Assembly: GCF_003073045.1 (NCBI RefSeq)
Contig: NC_037593.1
Coordinates: 2,161,525-2,225,524 of the forward strand
Origin: Pomacea canaliculata
Lineage: Eukaryota; Mollusca; Gastropoda; Architaenioglossa; Ampullariidae
Reading direction: 5' to 3'
DNA: 64,000 bases
Shown: in pieces, positions 1 to 12,340 of the stretch
Position numbering within the stretch: position 1 is the first letter of the stretch
How the letters are laid out: each line of letters opens with the position of its first letter
The notes under the pieces: model-generated
Seen by the model: the letters and a program-made list of their open reading frames with translations, nothing else
What the model was told of the DNA's origin: nothing
Database searches by the model: none
Program-made: the position numbers and the translations under genes

Positions 1-245
1 AGAGACTACAGTGTGACAGACTATAGACTACAGTGTGACAGGGTGTATATAGACTACAGTATGACAGGCTATATATAGACTACAGTGTGACAGGCTGTAT
101 ATAGACTACAGTGTGACAGGCTGTATATAGACTACAGTGTGACAGGCTGTATATAGACTACAGTGTGACAGGCTAAATATAGACTACAGTGTGACAGACT
201 ATAGACTACAGTGTGACAGTCTATATATAGACTACAGTGTGACAG
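1..245. repeat. 26-bp minisatellite
   Basis: About eight head-to-tail copies of a unit of roughly 26 bp containing AGACTACAGTGTGACAGGCT. Some copies are shortened or have TATAT spacer variants. The array runs off the left edge of the window, so its full size is unknown. Confidence 0.9.
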
Positions 246-1212
246 GCTGTAGACTGTATACATATGACATCGCTCTGGTCAAGTGTATGTGCCCTGGAAG
301 ATGCGGTTGTGATGGTGTGACGTGTGATGTGTGTCCGAGGGGTGGACCCGTCACGACAATGACAATGACAATGACAATGACGAGAGTTGACAAGCGCTTG
401 TGAATGTAATGTACTGTGTCGTTGTACTCACATTGTATTTATTTCACATTTGTACACATCGCTGTTCTCATCCCTTTCACCGTCCACCAATTTCATAATC
501 TTTACTTATTTTATTTTTTTATTTAAATGAATAGAGAAATGAAGCGTGACATCGTGATGAGCTGTCACGTGATCATTTAACATGGTGTTGAGCTGTCTTG
601 AAGACATGGTGTAAACATATCATAACAGGGAAGGATATAAATGAACGTCAAGACTGCGGTCACGTGATCATTCAAATCTTCAGTCGATCGTTCACGAGCG
701 AAGTTAACTCTCCGTAGGACCAGCCACCGAGTGTTTGGTTGCTAGTGACTAATTCACTGTCATCATAATAGTCATTAACACCGGAACTTGTGTCCTGAGT
801 GCCAGGGACGTACAGTAGCGAGTGACCCTCGGGGTCAGCATCCTATTGTAACTTGTCTAAACTTGTTAGTTCATGATGACCGCAGTTAAAGTGGCTTCCC
901 TCCCTCTCTCTCTCTCTCCACACACACATGTATACACATAGACAAGTTGTTCATTGTGGTTGTTTATTTGTCACAGCAGCATGCCTGTAAACAAACATCA
1001 CGTTGAGTACAAACGACATATTGTTTGCTCGTCCATGTTATCTCTGGTACTGTGAGAAGCTGACGACAGCAAACGGTTTACACGCTGTCACATCAACTGT
1101 ACAACAACACAACAACATAACATCAGCAGCTACAAAGCCTGCGACTGTCGATGACTAGAGACAAATGTCTTGGGACTAAGAACCTTTCTGCAGGATCAGT
1201 GCCTGTCGTCGG

Positions 1213-1660
1213 TCACATCACCAGCTGACCTGGCGGTCGTCGTCGGGGCGGTAGTCGTTTTGAAGGTCTGGTGTCTACCCAACTCGCCCGCTTCTTTATG
1301 GAATGTAGCAAGTCTTGTGACAGGGGCTTACCCTGGTCTGCTAACATAACATGGGGATATCGTACACACATTTATCAACTGTCTCCTTCTCTCACCTTAA
1401 TTCTTTCTCTCTTCCTCGCGCACACATTCACACCTGACACACCAGACAATCATCAGCTCCACTGATACTAACGGTTACTCCGCTCGCCTGTGTATCTAGC
1501 AACAACCATTGTTGAGACAATAAATATATCGCATCTTACTCAACGTAAAAACGAGAAAAGAGCAGAAGAGAATCAAACACTGACCATCGCGAGTCGCTGC
1601 AGCAGCAGTCAGCTGACACAGCACCACCAGCACCGCTACAACCATCAGCACGTGTCGCAT
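1213..1660 (-). CDS. Secreted prepropeptide, subfamily 1, copy A
   Basis: Function unknown; predicted secreted peptide precursor of 66 aa from two coding exons. The signal exon is 1585-1660 (76 nt, 25 codons plus one base, signal MRHVLMVVAVLVVLCQLT then AAAATRD), ending at a GTCAGT donor. The last exon is 1213-1337, after a TTAGCAG acceptor; the phase-1 join restores one frame to a TGA. The mature part carries DLLHSIKKRA, a tribasic processing site, then a basic proline-rich tail (RPSKRLPPRRRPPG). The signal exon is preceded by an acceptor at about 1674, with an untranslated exon ending at 1927 (CAACG/GTGAGC). AATAAA on the minus strand lies at 963-968. The exon boundaries are my reading; the family match to copies B-D supports them. 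By known families, the layout resembles neuropeptide or proline-arginine-rich antimicrobial precursors. Confidence 0.7.
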
Positions 1661-1791
1661 GATGACGTGATATCTGACGGTGAGAGAAGACAGTCAACAG
1701 GTGTAACAGCAGGTGGGGGACCTACCTGGTGGCCACAACATCTTTCTTCACTCAACTTACAAACTCACAAAACTTATAAACGACTGATTTG

Positions 1792-1823
<32 letters not shown>

Positions 1824-2017
1824 CAAACAGCTAGACAAGAATACCACAAGCCACACGCCATCTCTAGCAAAACGTATTTTACGACAGTCGACTAAAACAA
1901 ATCATCAAATGTTACAAACAGCTCACCGTTGTCACTCCTGATGTACAATGACTCAGAGTCGAGACTCGTATATGAAATCTGCTTCACTGAGACACCAGTA
2001 CTTACAAATTTCTCCCA

Positions 2018-2023
2018 TTTATA
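2018..2023 (-). promoter_or_regulatory. TATA box of peptide gene A
   Basis: TATAAA on the minus strand, about 95 bp upstream of the first-exon donor at 1927. The same box, spacing and surrounding sequence recur in front of copies B, C and D. Confidence 0.7.
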
Positions 2024-2737
2024 TTCTACACGAAAGGCGAGGTGCACAGAGGTCAAGTGTCGATCAAACAACCTGGTAGCCGCTGATTTGCTGACGTACG
2101 ATGACCTTTGACTTGATTTTCCTTCCGTTCTGCGGCAGTATGGGATGGCAGGCGACTGAAAACAAAGAAGACTTTGTGCTCAGCATCAACAACTTCTCGG
2201 CCTTTACTGGGTTGCCGTGATTGTGACTATTGGAGGGTCGCATCCTGGTCCTCACTGGAGTTTTGACAGCCTCAGTCAGTTTTAGTCTACACCGGAAGTT
2301 GAAAGCCCAGTAGTTGAAACAGCGGCGTTCGAACCCCAGGTGTGCACTAGGCGGATCGGTACCCATGAACAACAGCGCAGTTCTTGTAGCCAGCCCAGGT
2401 GTGCATCAGGTATCTGCCACCTCACAGGGCCGATGAAGGGAAGGCGGTGAGAGGAGAGGACATGAGCACCTCCCTGACAAACATTCCCCAAGATGGTGGG
2501 ATCTGCAACTCCCCAAACCTGAATGACCTTTTCTGTTCGTCTTGACATAGAGGGGAGCATGGCGGTGGTCATAGTTAAACTCAGTGATATGTTTTGTGTC
2601 TAGGACTGGCAGTTCTGTGAGATACTAAAGATACTCGACACTTGATTATCTCACCATGTCAGGGGCGGTAAGTTAGAGACGACATTCCTAGTGATGGCGA
2701 TAGTGACAGGTAGTTCTTGTTAGAAATGATGATTTAT

Positions 2738-2867
2738 TGTTACTGGTCTTATAACAGTCTAGTAACAGTCTTGTAACAGTCTAGTAACAATATTGTAACA
2801 GTCTAGTAACAGTCTAGTAAGAGTCTGGTAACAGTCTAGTAACAGTCTAGTTACAGTCTTGTAACTG
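2738..2867. repeat. 11-bp minisatellite (AGTCTAGTAAC type)
   Basis: About eleven tandem units alternating AGTCTAGTAAC and AGTCTTGTAAC. It lies between blocks A and B. Confidence 0.85.
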
Positions 2868-3339
2868 TGTGCTGTGTGTCCGACAGACGGACCGGCGCGA
2901 GGGTTGATTACTACTTGTGACAGTGATTGTACTTATCCTTACACTCAGTGTACTTATTTCACATTATACACTTGGCTTTCTTGTTCTGTCCTCCCTTACA
3001 ACCTCAACAATCTTTTTTAAAGAAGTGAAAGACGACATCGCAATGAGCTGTGTTAAATACATGGTGTATATATAAATATACAATGATATCAATGAGAGCG
3101 AAAGTCGTGGCAGCGGTCACGTGATCATTCAACATCGTCAGGCGGCTTGTGTACAAGTGTAGTAGCAGCTGCAGGACCAGCTCCCGAGAGTTGTAATAAC
3201 TCGTTAACACCGGAACTTGTCGTGAGTGCCAGGGCAGTACAGCAGTGAGTGAGCCTCGGGGTGAGCTTCCACAACTTCTCAAAACCTTCCGGTTCATAGG
3301 ACCGCAGTTAGAGCGGCTCCCTCTCTACACGTCCGCGTG

Positions 3340-3340
3340 C

Positions 3341-3424
<84 letters not shown>
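3340..3424. repeat. (AGAC)n then (CA)n microsatellite
   Basis: About eleven AGAC units followed by about nineteen CA units, lying downstream of peptide gene B. Long open frames across this stretch are repeat artefacts. Confidence 0.95.
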
Positions 3425-3425
<1 letters not shown>

Positions 3426-3777
3426 GACTCACAGACACACACGCAGACAGACACACATACAGACACACATACACACAGACTCGCACAAAACATTATTCAG
3501 TTTTAACGTTTTATTTTTGTGAAATCAGCAGACTGCTAAAGACAATCACAGCAGCTGGAGGACACGTGACATCATGTTGTTTGCTTCAGTCCACGTCATC
3601 TCTCGTCCTGCCATCGTCTCAACACCGCCGACTGTCACATCAAACTGTTGTGTGCAAAGTCAAAGATAGAAACATCGCCAGCTGAACATTTGAAAAAGCT
3701 GTGAATGGAAATGGCGAGACAAAGCATAATTTCTTGTGGTGAAGAAGACATTTTTCAGTGGCGGTAGTAACTGTCTC

Positions 3778-4226
3778 TCACACCAGAATACGTTCCGGTC
3801 TTCGGGTCGATCGAGGCCGCGGTCGTCGTCGGGGCTCGTGTCGAAATGGGATTACCGGGCCGAGGTGCTGATCCATCGCTCGTTTCTTCAACGAATGCAG
3901 CAACCCTCCCTCCCCCTTAGCATCGATGTGAGCAGCAACAAGTGACTGGCCTGGGTCTGTCCACAGACACAGCGATGTGAGAGTTTGATGGAAAAACGAT
4001 TGTCTGCATAGTACAACTAAAGATACAACAACAAAACTAATCGTAAAATGACCAAGGTATCTAACAACAACCATTATTGAGACAATAAATATATCGTAGC
4101 TTCACTCAACTTAAAAACGAGAAAAGAGCAGAAGAGAATCAAACACTGACCATCGCGAGTCGCTGCAGCAGCAGTCAGCTGACACAGCACCACCAGCACC
4201 GCTACAACCATCAGCACGTGTCGCAT
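3778..4226 (-). CDS. Secreted prepropeptide, subfamily 1, copy B
   Basis: Predicted secreted precursor of 84 aa. The signal exon is 4151-4226 (76 nt) and codes the same 25 residues as copy A, ending at a GTCAGT donor. The last exon is 3778-3956, after a CTGTGGACAG acceptor, and the phase-1 join gives 255 nt in one frame. The propeptide contains GLLHSLKKRA; the part after KKR is strongly cationic (EPRRRPRPRSTRRPER) and ends ILV. The exon start at 4239 follows a pyrimidine-rich CACCGTCAG acceptor, leaving a 13-nt leader before the ATG. The untranslated exon ends at 4581 (GTGAGC donor). AATAAA lies at 3510-3515. Function is inferred only: secreted and probably cleaved by a furin or prohormone convertase at KKR; antimicrobial or signalling peptide are both open. 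Confidence 0.72.
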
Positions 4227-4673
4227 GATGACGTGATATCTGACGGTGAGAGACGACAGTCAACAGGTGTAACACCAGGTGTAGGACTAACCTAGTGGCC
4301 ACAACATCTTTCTTCATTCAACTTACAAACTCACAACAGAGAGACTAAAGGTAGGAACTGTAAACCGTGGCTTGGACTTCAATTAACATCCTTCTTTTGC
4401 TCCTCGCTTACCTCGCCAAGCTTTTAATTTATTATTTATCAACGACAGATTTGTCTCTCTCTCTCACACACAAACACCAAATAGCTAGACAAGAATACCA
4501 CAAGCCACACGCCATCTCTAGCAAAACGTATTTTACGACAGTCGACTAAAACAAATCATCAAATGTTACAAACAGCTCACCGTTGTCACTCCTGATGTAC
4601 AATGACTCAGAGTCGAGACTGGTAGTTGAAATCTGTTTCACTGAGACACACCAGTACTTACAATTTTCTCCAA

Positions 4674-4679
4674 TTTATA
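4674..4679 (-). promoter_or_regulatory. TATA box of peptide gene B
   Basis: TATAAA on the minus strand inside AGAATATAAATTGG, about 93 bp upstream of the first-exon donor at 4581. Its position matches the boxes of copies A, C and D. Confidence 0.7.
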
Positions 4680-4887
4680 TTCTGCACTAACGGCGAGGTG
4701 CACTGAGGTCGAGTGTCGATCATACAACCTCGTAGCCGCTGATTGGCTGACCTTTGACTTGATTTTCCTTCCGTTCTGCGGCAGTATGGGATGGCAGGCG
4801 ACTGAAAAAGAAAGAAGACTTTGTGCTCAACATCAACAACTTCTCGGTGTTTACTGGGCTGCCATTATTTTGACTTTTGTCCATTAT

Positions 4888-5015
4888 TTTCACTCACTCA
4901 CTCACTCACTCACTCACTCACTCACTCAGACTTTTTTATTTGTCACTGTCAGATTTGAACACACCACCTTTCAGTCTTCAGACCTCGTCGGTAGCCACCA
5001 GGCTATACAGCCGTT
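4888..5015 (-). repeat. tRNA-derived SINE-like insertion with (CTCA)n tail
   Basis: On the minus strand an A-box-like TAGCCTGGTGG (4995-5005) is followed by a B-box-like GTTCAAATC (4952-4960) at tRNA-like spacing, then a short A-rich stretch and a tail of about nine TGAG units (4892-4927). This is the layout of a tRNA-headed SINE. The insertion interrupts the right side of block B. The family is not identified. Confidence 0.5.
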
Positions 5016-5019
5016 ACCA

Positions 5020-7600
5020 ACAACGTGTCTAAACTTCGTGAAAAAGTCAAGTTCGCTGTTTACACCAATGAACAAGTCCGCTCAACCGACACGCACACGC
5101 CCCAGAACCGGTGACGTCATCGACAACGAGGCTGCTGTTAACGAAGATGACTAGTGCACGACGGACCACAAACACCCTGCTACTGTCCCCCTAGGTACCT
5201 CCAACTGCCAGGAACACACACGTCATACTCAATGGAGTGAACAAGATCGGACTGACAGACGACAACAAACCTACCCGATCCTCTCCCCTCCAGACATCAT
5301 TGTACGCGTGGTCAGAGTTGCCTGCCCCAGTCAATGGAGGACATCGAAAACGGACAACAGTACCCTACAAAGAACACCAACAAGAAATAAGTGACAAGAT
5401 GGCCCGGCCCTCCACAGTTCATGACAATTGCTATCCCATAATGTCGAGGACTTTGTGTGGACGGCAAGACACAAGCAAGACAAGGGAGAGAATAAGTTCC
5501 ACTGACCCAGTGACTACGCGACACGAGGTGTCCGTGCTAACGGTCACCAGGACACAGCACGGGACTCACCCGTGAAAATATTTCACATCTTCAACTGCGA
5601 CATCGAAGGTTTGCTCGTGAAAACACGATCCTGGCTTTGTACAAAGCATTAACGTGTTTGTTATTGTGTCTTACAGACATTGCTTGACGTCAGCAGTACA
5701 CTGCAATGTTTCTCTGACTTCCAACGATACTTCAGTCCTGCTTCGACACTTACATCGCAAGGAAGAGCTGCCGGCCGATATCCTTGTTTTAGTAAAAAAT
5801 GTATTTAATAAGTTTTTGCATAGACTGCAGTGTACGGTTGACAATTTGATTTTATTGCAATTTGACACCGAGTTTAACGAGACAAGTTCTGGACTTAAAC
5901 CCACAGGTGAAACGCAGGTTCGGAGACAGACCAGGAGGAGATCGATCCTCGCCCAGAACCGGATCCGCTGGGGTGTATGGTTGCGGCACTAGGAGACAAA
6001 GAAGACTAAAAAGATAAGTGGGTTTGTGTGTGTGTGTGCGTGCTGCTTCCACCATTTTGTAAGTCTATGATCATGTTGAAAGCACAGTTACATCTGGACT
6101 TACAGGTCTACCACAGAGACGTTAATATTCGAATACCACTTCTACCTACCGCAGCGTTCTCATGGCAACCTACTATTTCTACCTACGCATCTGGTTTTGT
6201 AACATCATTTCTCATCTCCATCTCTTCCCAGAAGCACATTTTCCCGAGTTCCTCGACCATCTCACCGGAACATGGAGATGAAGCTGAGTTTGTAAGGTGG
6301 CCAGTGACAAATCACTGTCATGTGACCCACAGCTTTCATGCTCGTTGACCAACGGTGACCTCGCCACCAGCTCTGTCCATTTTTCACGGTTCCTCAAAGC
6401 CCCATGGGGAGTTAATCACACCAGCGCTGTCCACACTTTCCATGTATCCTCCTCCCTGTATCTTTCCTTGTCTTCTGTCTTCTCTTCTCCACTTTCCTTA
6501 TTGTTTGGGCATCGTGGTGTTGATTCCCTCTCCGATTTAAAACAAATGATATCACAGATGGTTCGCCTCTTCGAAAGTGAGACGTTTGCGATTTGTTTGT
6601 GGCTGTCGAACCTTTGCAGTCAGATGTTCCGAAATGTTTGTAAAGGAGACATGCAGGACATATAAGTCACAGGGCAGAGACATTCATTTCGTCCTTTTCA
6701 GTTCGGAAAAGAATTACCAGCAGCTGATATAAATTACATCAAGCCTTATGAAACTGATATAAAGCCTTGTGGTTACTACTTCATAGCAGCTCTCAGTTAC
6801 ACGTTCGCTTGGCCCAGTGACAAGAAAAAGCTCTTCTAGGAGCCTAGAGCCAGTGAACCACTCACAGTTAGCCCACTCAATGTATCATCATCGTTATTTC
6901 CTCAGCTAGCAGTGTCATAATCCAATTACCGGAAATTGGTCATCAAGCCTTTATTGAAGCGAGACATTCGATGAGATAAAATCTGAGAGGAAGGGGAACT
7001 GCCAGGGTCGAGACTGGAACTGTTTTCCCGTCAGACAATATTTCAAAGTACAGCACCCTTTCCTTTCTTTAGCAACCAGTAGGTGAGACAAACACAAATG
7101 TTTAGCTTAGTCTCGGGATTTTTTCTAAACCAAGTATATTTGACGGCGCCATCGTTAGGACAACAAGGACAGGACTTTCTTTGAAGTTATAAGTTGTCGG
7201 TAGCCGTGAGATCAGATCCCGTCCCCAACACACCTTTTTTTTCCTTTTTTTTTTATTACCTTCTTTTCCGTACTCCCACCCGGCTAGCCTTTTATTTTTA
7301 CTGAAAAGAATGAGCAGGATGGAGAGTGGGGGTGGGGTGGGGAAGCAGAATCCTATCCACAGGCCACAAACCAGTGACCATATGCAGTAACTTCCAGAAC
7401 ACGAAGTCTACCCTTATTCTAAGGGGTGACTAATGCATTTACTTTTGCATTATCCTAACATAAAAATTCCATTTAAAATGAAAGAAAAACTGGATAAAAA
7501 TAAAAATACGTTAAATGAAACAATGTCAGTGACACTAACTCAGATGAAGTGATGATCCAGACATTTTAGAGTTGGCTAATATCGATGCAGTCTTGGCTTG
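5020..7600. other. Intergenic, no supported gene
   Basis: Several open frames of 60-120 codons occur on both strands, but none shows a recognisable domain, a conserved copy elsewhere in the window or a convincing splice pattern. I see only unique sequence with scattered short repeats. Confidence 0.5.
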
Positions 7601-7619
7601 CATCACATTAGAATGCTAC

Positions 7620-8350
7620 ATTTTGATTGCCCGAGGGTAGTCACGTGACCGTGGTGACGGCCTGGCGACCTACCCGGTCGTAAAATATGCGGCGTTCAAT
7701 CGGAGCGCCAGATGAGAAGGTGAAGAAATGGGTGATTTACCAGTCGACACACCACGTGACCTATCAGACGCGCGCGCAGCAATCAGCGGAAGGGGGTAGG
7801 GTTCGGTTACCAATTAGGTCGGGGAGTGCCGGCGATTAGCTGCCGAGCCTTGCACCTTGGCCCAGTGGGCGCGGGCGGGACCGCAAGTCAAACAAGTGTG
7901 CCGCGCGAGGACCGCGCCAGTGCACGTGCGACGCGTGACGACACGGTGCGCCTAATGAGGCGGTCAGCTCGTGCCGCGAGGGGCGCCCGTGCACCAGACC
8001 TGACGTCGGGCTGTTGTGCGGCGTCAAAAGTTGCAGCAGCTCGTCGAACGCCGCCGACCTCGGGTCCGAGTCCCCCGATGTACCACTCCCGTGCACCCAC
8101 CCAGCCTCAAACATCCTCAATAGCCTCCCCTGGCAAAAGAGAAGTGGTGCGCGGGAAAATGACACGCCGGAAGTGGCATGAAAGTGATGGCGCTTCACAC
8201 ACCAGTTGGCAATCACTGACTAGGTTACCGCAGCTTATTCTTCCATTGTCGGAGGAAACCAGCGAAGCAGTTTGCCCTCGCCCCCCGCTTCTGTCAGACT
8301 GTAGAGCGAGACCCACATCTGTGTGGCGCGCGTGCGAGAGAGAAAGAGAA
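7620..8350. other. GC- and CpG-rich island
   Basis: This stretch is clearly richer in G+C and CpG than its AT-rich surroundings, with runs such as GACGCGCGCGCAGC. It holds overlapping open frames on both strands (plus 7826-8374, minus 7836-8216), as expected by chance in GC-rich DNA. It could be a CpG-island promoter or first exon of a gene whose body I cannot trace. No TATA box, known domain or matching exon was found. Confidence 0.45.
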
Positions 8351-8399
8351 AAAGAGGAAAAGGATAATCTTTAAGGAGTGAATAAAACTTACATTGAGA

Positions 8400-9700
8400 A
8401 ACACCTCCAAGAAAAGACAAACGTATAGTTCAGAATAAACGCAAAAATAAAAACGGTATCTTGAGAGAATGTCGATGCCAGATATCAGATATCAGATATA
8501 AATTATAGCAAATTGTATTGAAACAGATTTTCAATGGTGAAGAAGACACGCTGGGGTCATTAGTGTCAAAGTGTCAAATGACACAGTAAATTATTTAACA
8601 CCTACATACAGCAAGGTACACGACAGTAAACCCGACATTATTGTGACTGTCTGTGGTAAAGTTTGTTTTAAATATACATTACTTTTTCATAAAATAAGTA
8701 AACTATAAGCTAAACTACATCGTCCTCGTCATGCTGTCATTTTAAAATTTGGACTGACATGTAGATGTAATTGTTACATATTTTTAAAAAGTTTGATTTT
8801 TGTCAGAGCTTTCTAGCATCAATGCTGTTTAAATTACAATTAGATAAGTTGATGTGTTTGGCAAAAATATGTCGGACTTCTTTATTATATTTTATGTGAG
8901 ATTATGTTTGCCACATTCCACAGCTGGTCCATGCACAAAAAAACAAATTCCAAATTTCCGAACCCACAGTCCGAACACTTCCACTGTCACAACACATCTT
9001 ATGTTCCTTCCGACCATTCAATTCCCTCTCCCCCTAAAAAAAATCTCCAGTTGAAAATGACACCAAGTCTCCACTTGAATATAACCACAAAGTTTTCCAC
9101 TTCTAGGTAACAAATATGTCCACTTGAAAGTAACACAAAAGTTTTCACTGACACCGATGCTCTTCCTGAAGTTATTTCTAATTCAGCTCTGGTTGGTGAG
9201 CCCGAGGCGGATACGATGAATAAGCCGAAGATCAACAACAACAAAGTGAGGAAAAAAACCCACAAAAACCTGGAGAAAAAAAGTCTTTAGCTAAATGCAA
9301 GTTCAAAACTCTAACTAACATTCTTCAAACATTAAACACACGCTCACCGAACAATCAACAAAGATACACACTCACCTCAACAGATACAAATCTGGTCAGG
9401 ATGTGGCCAGTCCAGTCAAGGCTAACTTCCAATTCTGTTCAGGACTTGTTAAATAACCACAATTCTGTTCAGCTTGTTAAATAACACAAATCTGGTCAGG
9501 ATGTGCACGTCCGGTCAGGACTACAACACCAAGTCGGTTCAAGACTTGTTGCAAACAAAACGTCTTGGACACACTGATGACACCGAGGAGACTGTTTACT
9601 TCTCCCCCCCCGTCAGGAAAACTCACACAACAACATCCCAAAACACTCAAACACTCTTTCCTTTGTTCTTCGAACAAAACAACCTATCAACACCAGTTGA
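8400..9700. other. Intergenic with degenerate short repeats
   Basis: AT-rich sequence without a supported gene. Between about 9040 and 9560, loosely repeated phrases appear (CCACTTGAA-type and AAATCTGGTCAGGATGTG-type units), suggesting a decayed tandem repeat. Confidence 0.4.
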
Positions 9701-9701
9701 T

Positions 9702-9733
<32 letters not shown>

Positions 9734-10045
9734 AGCCCGGCGCGGGAGGGATTTGGATCCCTGTTGTGGCGCGCACTCAGACAGTAATTGCTGTCTTTCA
9801 ACCTCCCCCTTCCAGTTACTTTTCCCTGTCTCCTACGTAGCTCAAAAAAAAAAAAATTAAAAAATATAGCGCAGCAGGTTTGTGACATACCTCATTTATT
9901 ATTACTTTCTTTGTTTAAACAGTTTCAAAAGCTTATCGAGCTCGCTTAACATCTTTCTCACTAACCCTTCCGGCCAAGAGCAATCCCCCCGTCTCCCATG
10001 TTACCTACTGGTCAGCTCTTCCAGTACCTCTATTACAAAATACAC

Positions 10046-10615
10046 TACCAAACATTATACCTAAAGAAGAAAACACCAAACCCCCGTGACAGCAACGATC
10101 AACATTCCAGCTCTGCACATATACACCTGCGCGCACACACCTATGCACACATGCGCTGCATTGGCACAGGCCACGCAGTCACACTCGGTCACACACCGTG
10201 GGTGACAGCGAGTGGGTGGGGGATGTTTTATGTTGGTCAAACGAAAACCGCCAAAGAAAAGCATTATGGGGGAGGGGGGAGGGAGACGACACTCGATGTA
10301 CCGATGTACTGTCCGGCTGCTTTCTTCACTCAGGCTTCAACACAGCCTGCAATTAGCATGGCAAACAAGACCAACGGACTGTCCTCGATCTGATCGTCAG
10401 AGGTGTTAGAACCTCCACTTGCCTCAGGGCCCGCTTTTGTGACGGTGATGACCGTCTCCTCTCTACGTTCCCCTACCTTTCTTCAGTTCTTTGCTCTTTG
10501 TGAGGAATTACGTCTCAATAATTGGGGGGGCAAAAGGATATTCCTGCCCCCCTGTATTTTCCTTGGGGGGGGGGGAGGCGGCTGCCCCCGCTGCCCCCCT
10601 GGTTCCTACGCCACT
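10046..10615 (+). mobile_element. Partial copy of the GTGGCGTAGG-ended DNA element
   Basis: The sequence matches parts of the element at 51158-52978: positions 10046-10199 correspond to its section starting at 51381, and 10200-10615 to its right end, finishing with GGTTCCTACGCCACTG. The middle (about 51535-52557) and the left end are missing. Its right end abuts block C at 10616 and probably removed the left margin of that block. Confidence 0.7.
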
Positions 10616-11380
10616 GAATCAGTGTACTTATTTCACATTATACACTTGGCCTTCTTGTTCTGTCCTCCCTTACAACCTCAACAATCTTTTTTAAATAAGT
10701 GAAAGACGACATCGTAATGAGCTGTGTTAAATACATGGTGTATATATACATATACAATGCTATCGATGAGAGCGAAAGTCGTGGCAGCGGTCACGTGAAT
10801 CATTCAACATCATCAGGCGGCTTGTGTACAAGTGTAGTAGCAGCTGCAGGACGCAGCTCCCGAGAGTTGATAATAACTCGTTAACACCCGGGAACTTGTC
10901 GTGAGTGCCAGGGCAGTACAGCAAGTGACGTGAGCCTCGGGGTGAGCTTCCACAACATTCTCAACCTTCCGGTTTCATAGGACGCAGTTAGAGCGGCTCC
11001 CTTCTCTACACGTCCGCGTGATCGACAGACAGACAGACAGACACACAGATAGAACAGACAGACACACACACCAAACACACACACACACAGAGACTCACAC
11101 AGGTACCTGCACAAAACATTTTTCAGTTTGAATGTTTTATTTTTGTGAAATCAGCAGACTGCTAAAGACAATCACAGCAGCTGGAGGACACGTGACATCA
11201 TGTTGTTTGCTTCAGTCCACGTCATCTCTCGTCCTGCCATCGTCTCAACACCACCGACTGTCACATCAAACTGTTGTGTGCAAAGTCAAAGATAGAAACA
11301 TCGCCAGCTGAACATTTGAAAAAGCTGTGAATGGAAATGGCGAGACAAAGCATAATTTCCTGTGGTGAAGAAGACATTTT

Positions 11381-11981
11381 TCAGTGGCGGTAGTAACTGT
11401 CTCTCACACCAGAATAGGTCCTCGTCTTTGGTCCCATCTCGGCTGCGGTCGTCGTCGTGGCATAAGTCGCGCTACTTCTACCGGGGCGCGGACGCTGGAA
11501 CACCGCTCGTTTCTTCAACGAATGCAGCAACCCTCCCTCCCCCTCAGCATCGATGTCGGCAGCAACAAGTGACTGGCCTGGGTCTGTCCACAGACAGCGA
11601 TGTGAGCATTTAATCGAAAAACGATTGTCTGCATAGTACAACTAAAGATACAACAACAAAACTAATCGTAAAATGTTCATAATTCATAGACTTTGAGACT
11701 CTCTCCCTCTCTCACCCTCAGTCTTTCCCTGTTTTACCTTTCATTCACACCTGCTGACACACCAGACAATCATCAGCTCCACTGATACTAACGGTAACTC
11801 TGGTGACCAAAGTATCTAACAACAACCATTATTGAGATAATAAAATATATCGTAGCTTCACTCAATTTAAAAACGAGAAAAGAGAAGAGGAGGGCAAACA
11901 CTGACCATCGCGAGTCGCTGCAGCAGCAGTCAGCTGACACAGCACCACCAGCACCGCTACAACCATCAGCACGTGTCGCAT
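11381..11981 (-). CDS. Secreted prepropeptide, subfamily 1, copy C (shifted C-terminus)
   Basis: Predicted 92-aa precursor. The signal exon is 11906-11981 (76 nt), coding the same 25 residues as copies A and B. The last exon is 11381-11583, after the same CTGTGGACAG acceptor as copy B; the total of 279 nt is in frame. The propeptide through GLLHSLKKRA is almost identical to copy B. After that, small length changes put the conserved CGACGACGACCGC tract in another frame, so it codes TTTT rather than RRR and the tail ends SGVRDSYYRH. The untranslated exon ends at 12242 and AATAAA lies at 11136-11141. Either this copy makes a different mature peptide or it is damaged; the long uninterrupted frame favours the first, weakly. 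Confidence 0.65.
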
Positions 11982-12334
11982 GATGACGTGATATCTGACG
12001 GTGAGAGACGACAGTCAACAGGTGTAACACCACAGAAGTAGGAACTACCTGGTGGCCACAACATCTTTCTTCACTCAACTTACAAACTCACAAAACTTAT
12101 AAACGATTTATTTGTCTCTCTCTCTCACACACAACCACCAAACAGCTAGATAAGAATACCACAAGCCACACGCCATCTCTAGCAAAACGTATTTTACGAC
12201 AGTCGACTAAAACAAATCATCAAATGTTACAAACAGCTCACCGTTGTCACTCCTGATGTACAATGACTCAGAGTCGAGACTCGTAGATGAAATCTGCTTC
12301 ACTGAGGCACACCAGTACTTACAAATTTCTCTCA

Positions 12335-12340
12335 TTTATA
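12335..12340 (-). promoter_or_regulatory. TATA box of peptide gene C
   Basis: TATAAA on the minus strand, 93 bp upstream of the GTGAGC donor that follows 12242. It sits at the same relative place as in copies A, B and D. Confidence 0.7.

Larger units (their letters stand above)
370..2570 (-). repeat. Duplicated peptide-gene block, copy A
   Basis: The block spans promoter, exons, 3' UTR and flanks of peptide gene A and aligns along most of its length with about 2880-4890 (B), 10616-12690 (C) and 23370-25990 (D). A, B and C are close; D is more divergent. A and B lie head to tail next to each other. Confidence 0.8.
2880..4890 (-). repeat. Duplicated peptide-gene block, copy B
   Basis: Second copy of the block, head to tail with copy A. 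Its right end is lost at the SINE-like insertion at about 4888: the sequence that follows GACTTTTG in copies A and C is absent here. Confidence 0.8.

Noticed and set aside
7826-8374. 182-codon frame in the CpG-rich island
   Set aside because: Ala/Arg/Pro-rich product with no domain, and the opposite strand is equally open; expected by chance at this base composition.
9730-9845. Possible tRNA-like 3' half (GGGATCCAAATCCC) on the minus strand
   Set aside because: No A box at the right distance and no foldable acceptor stem; likely repeat debris.
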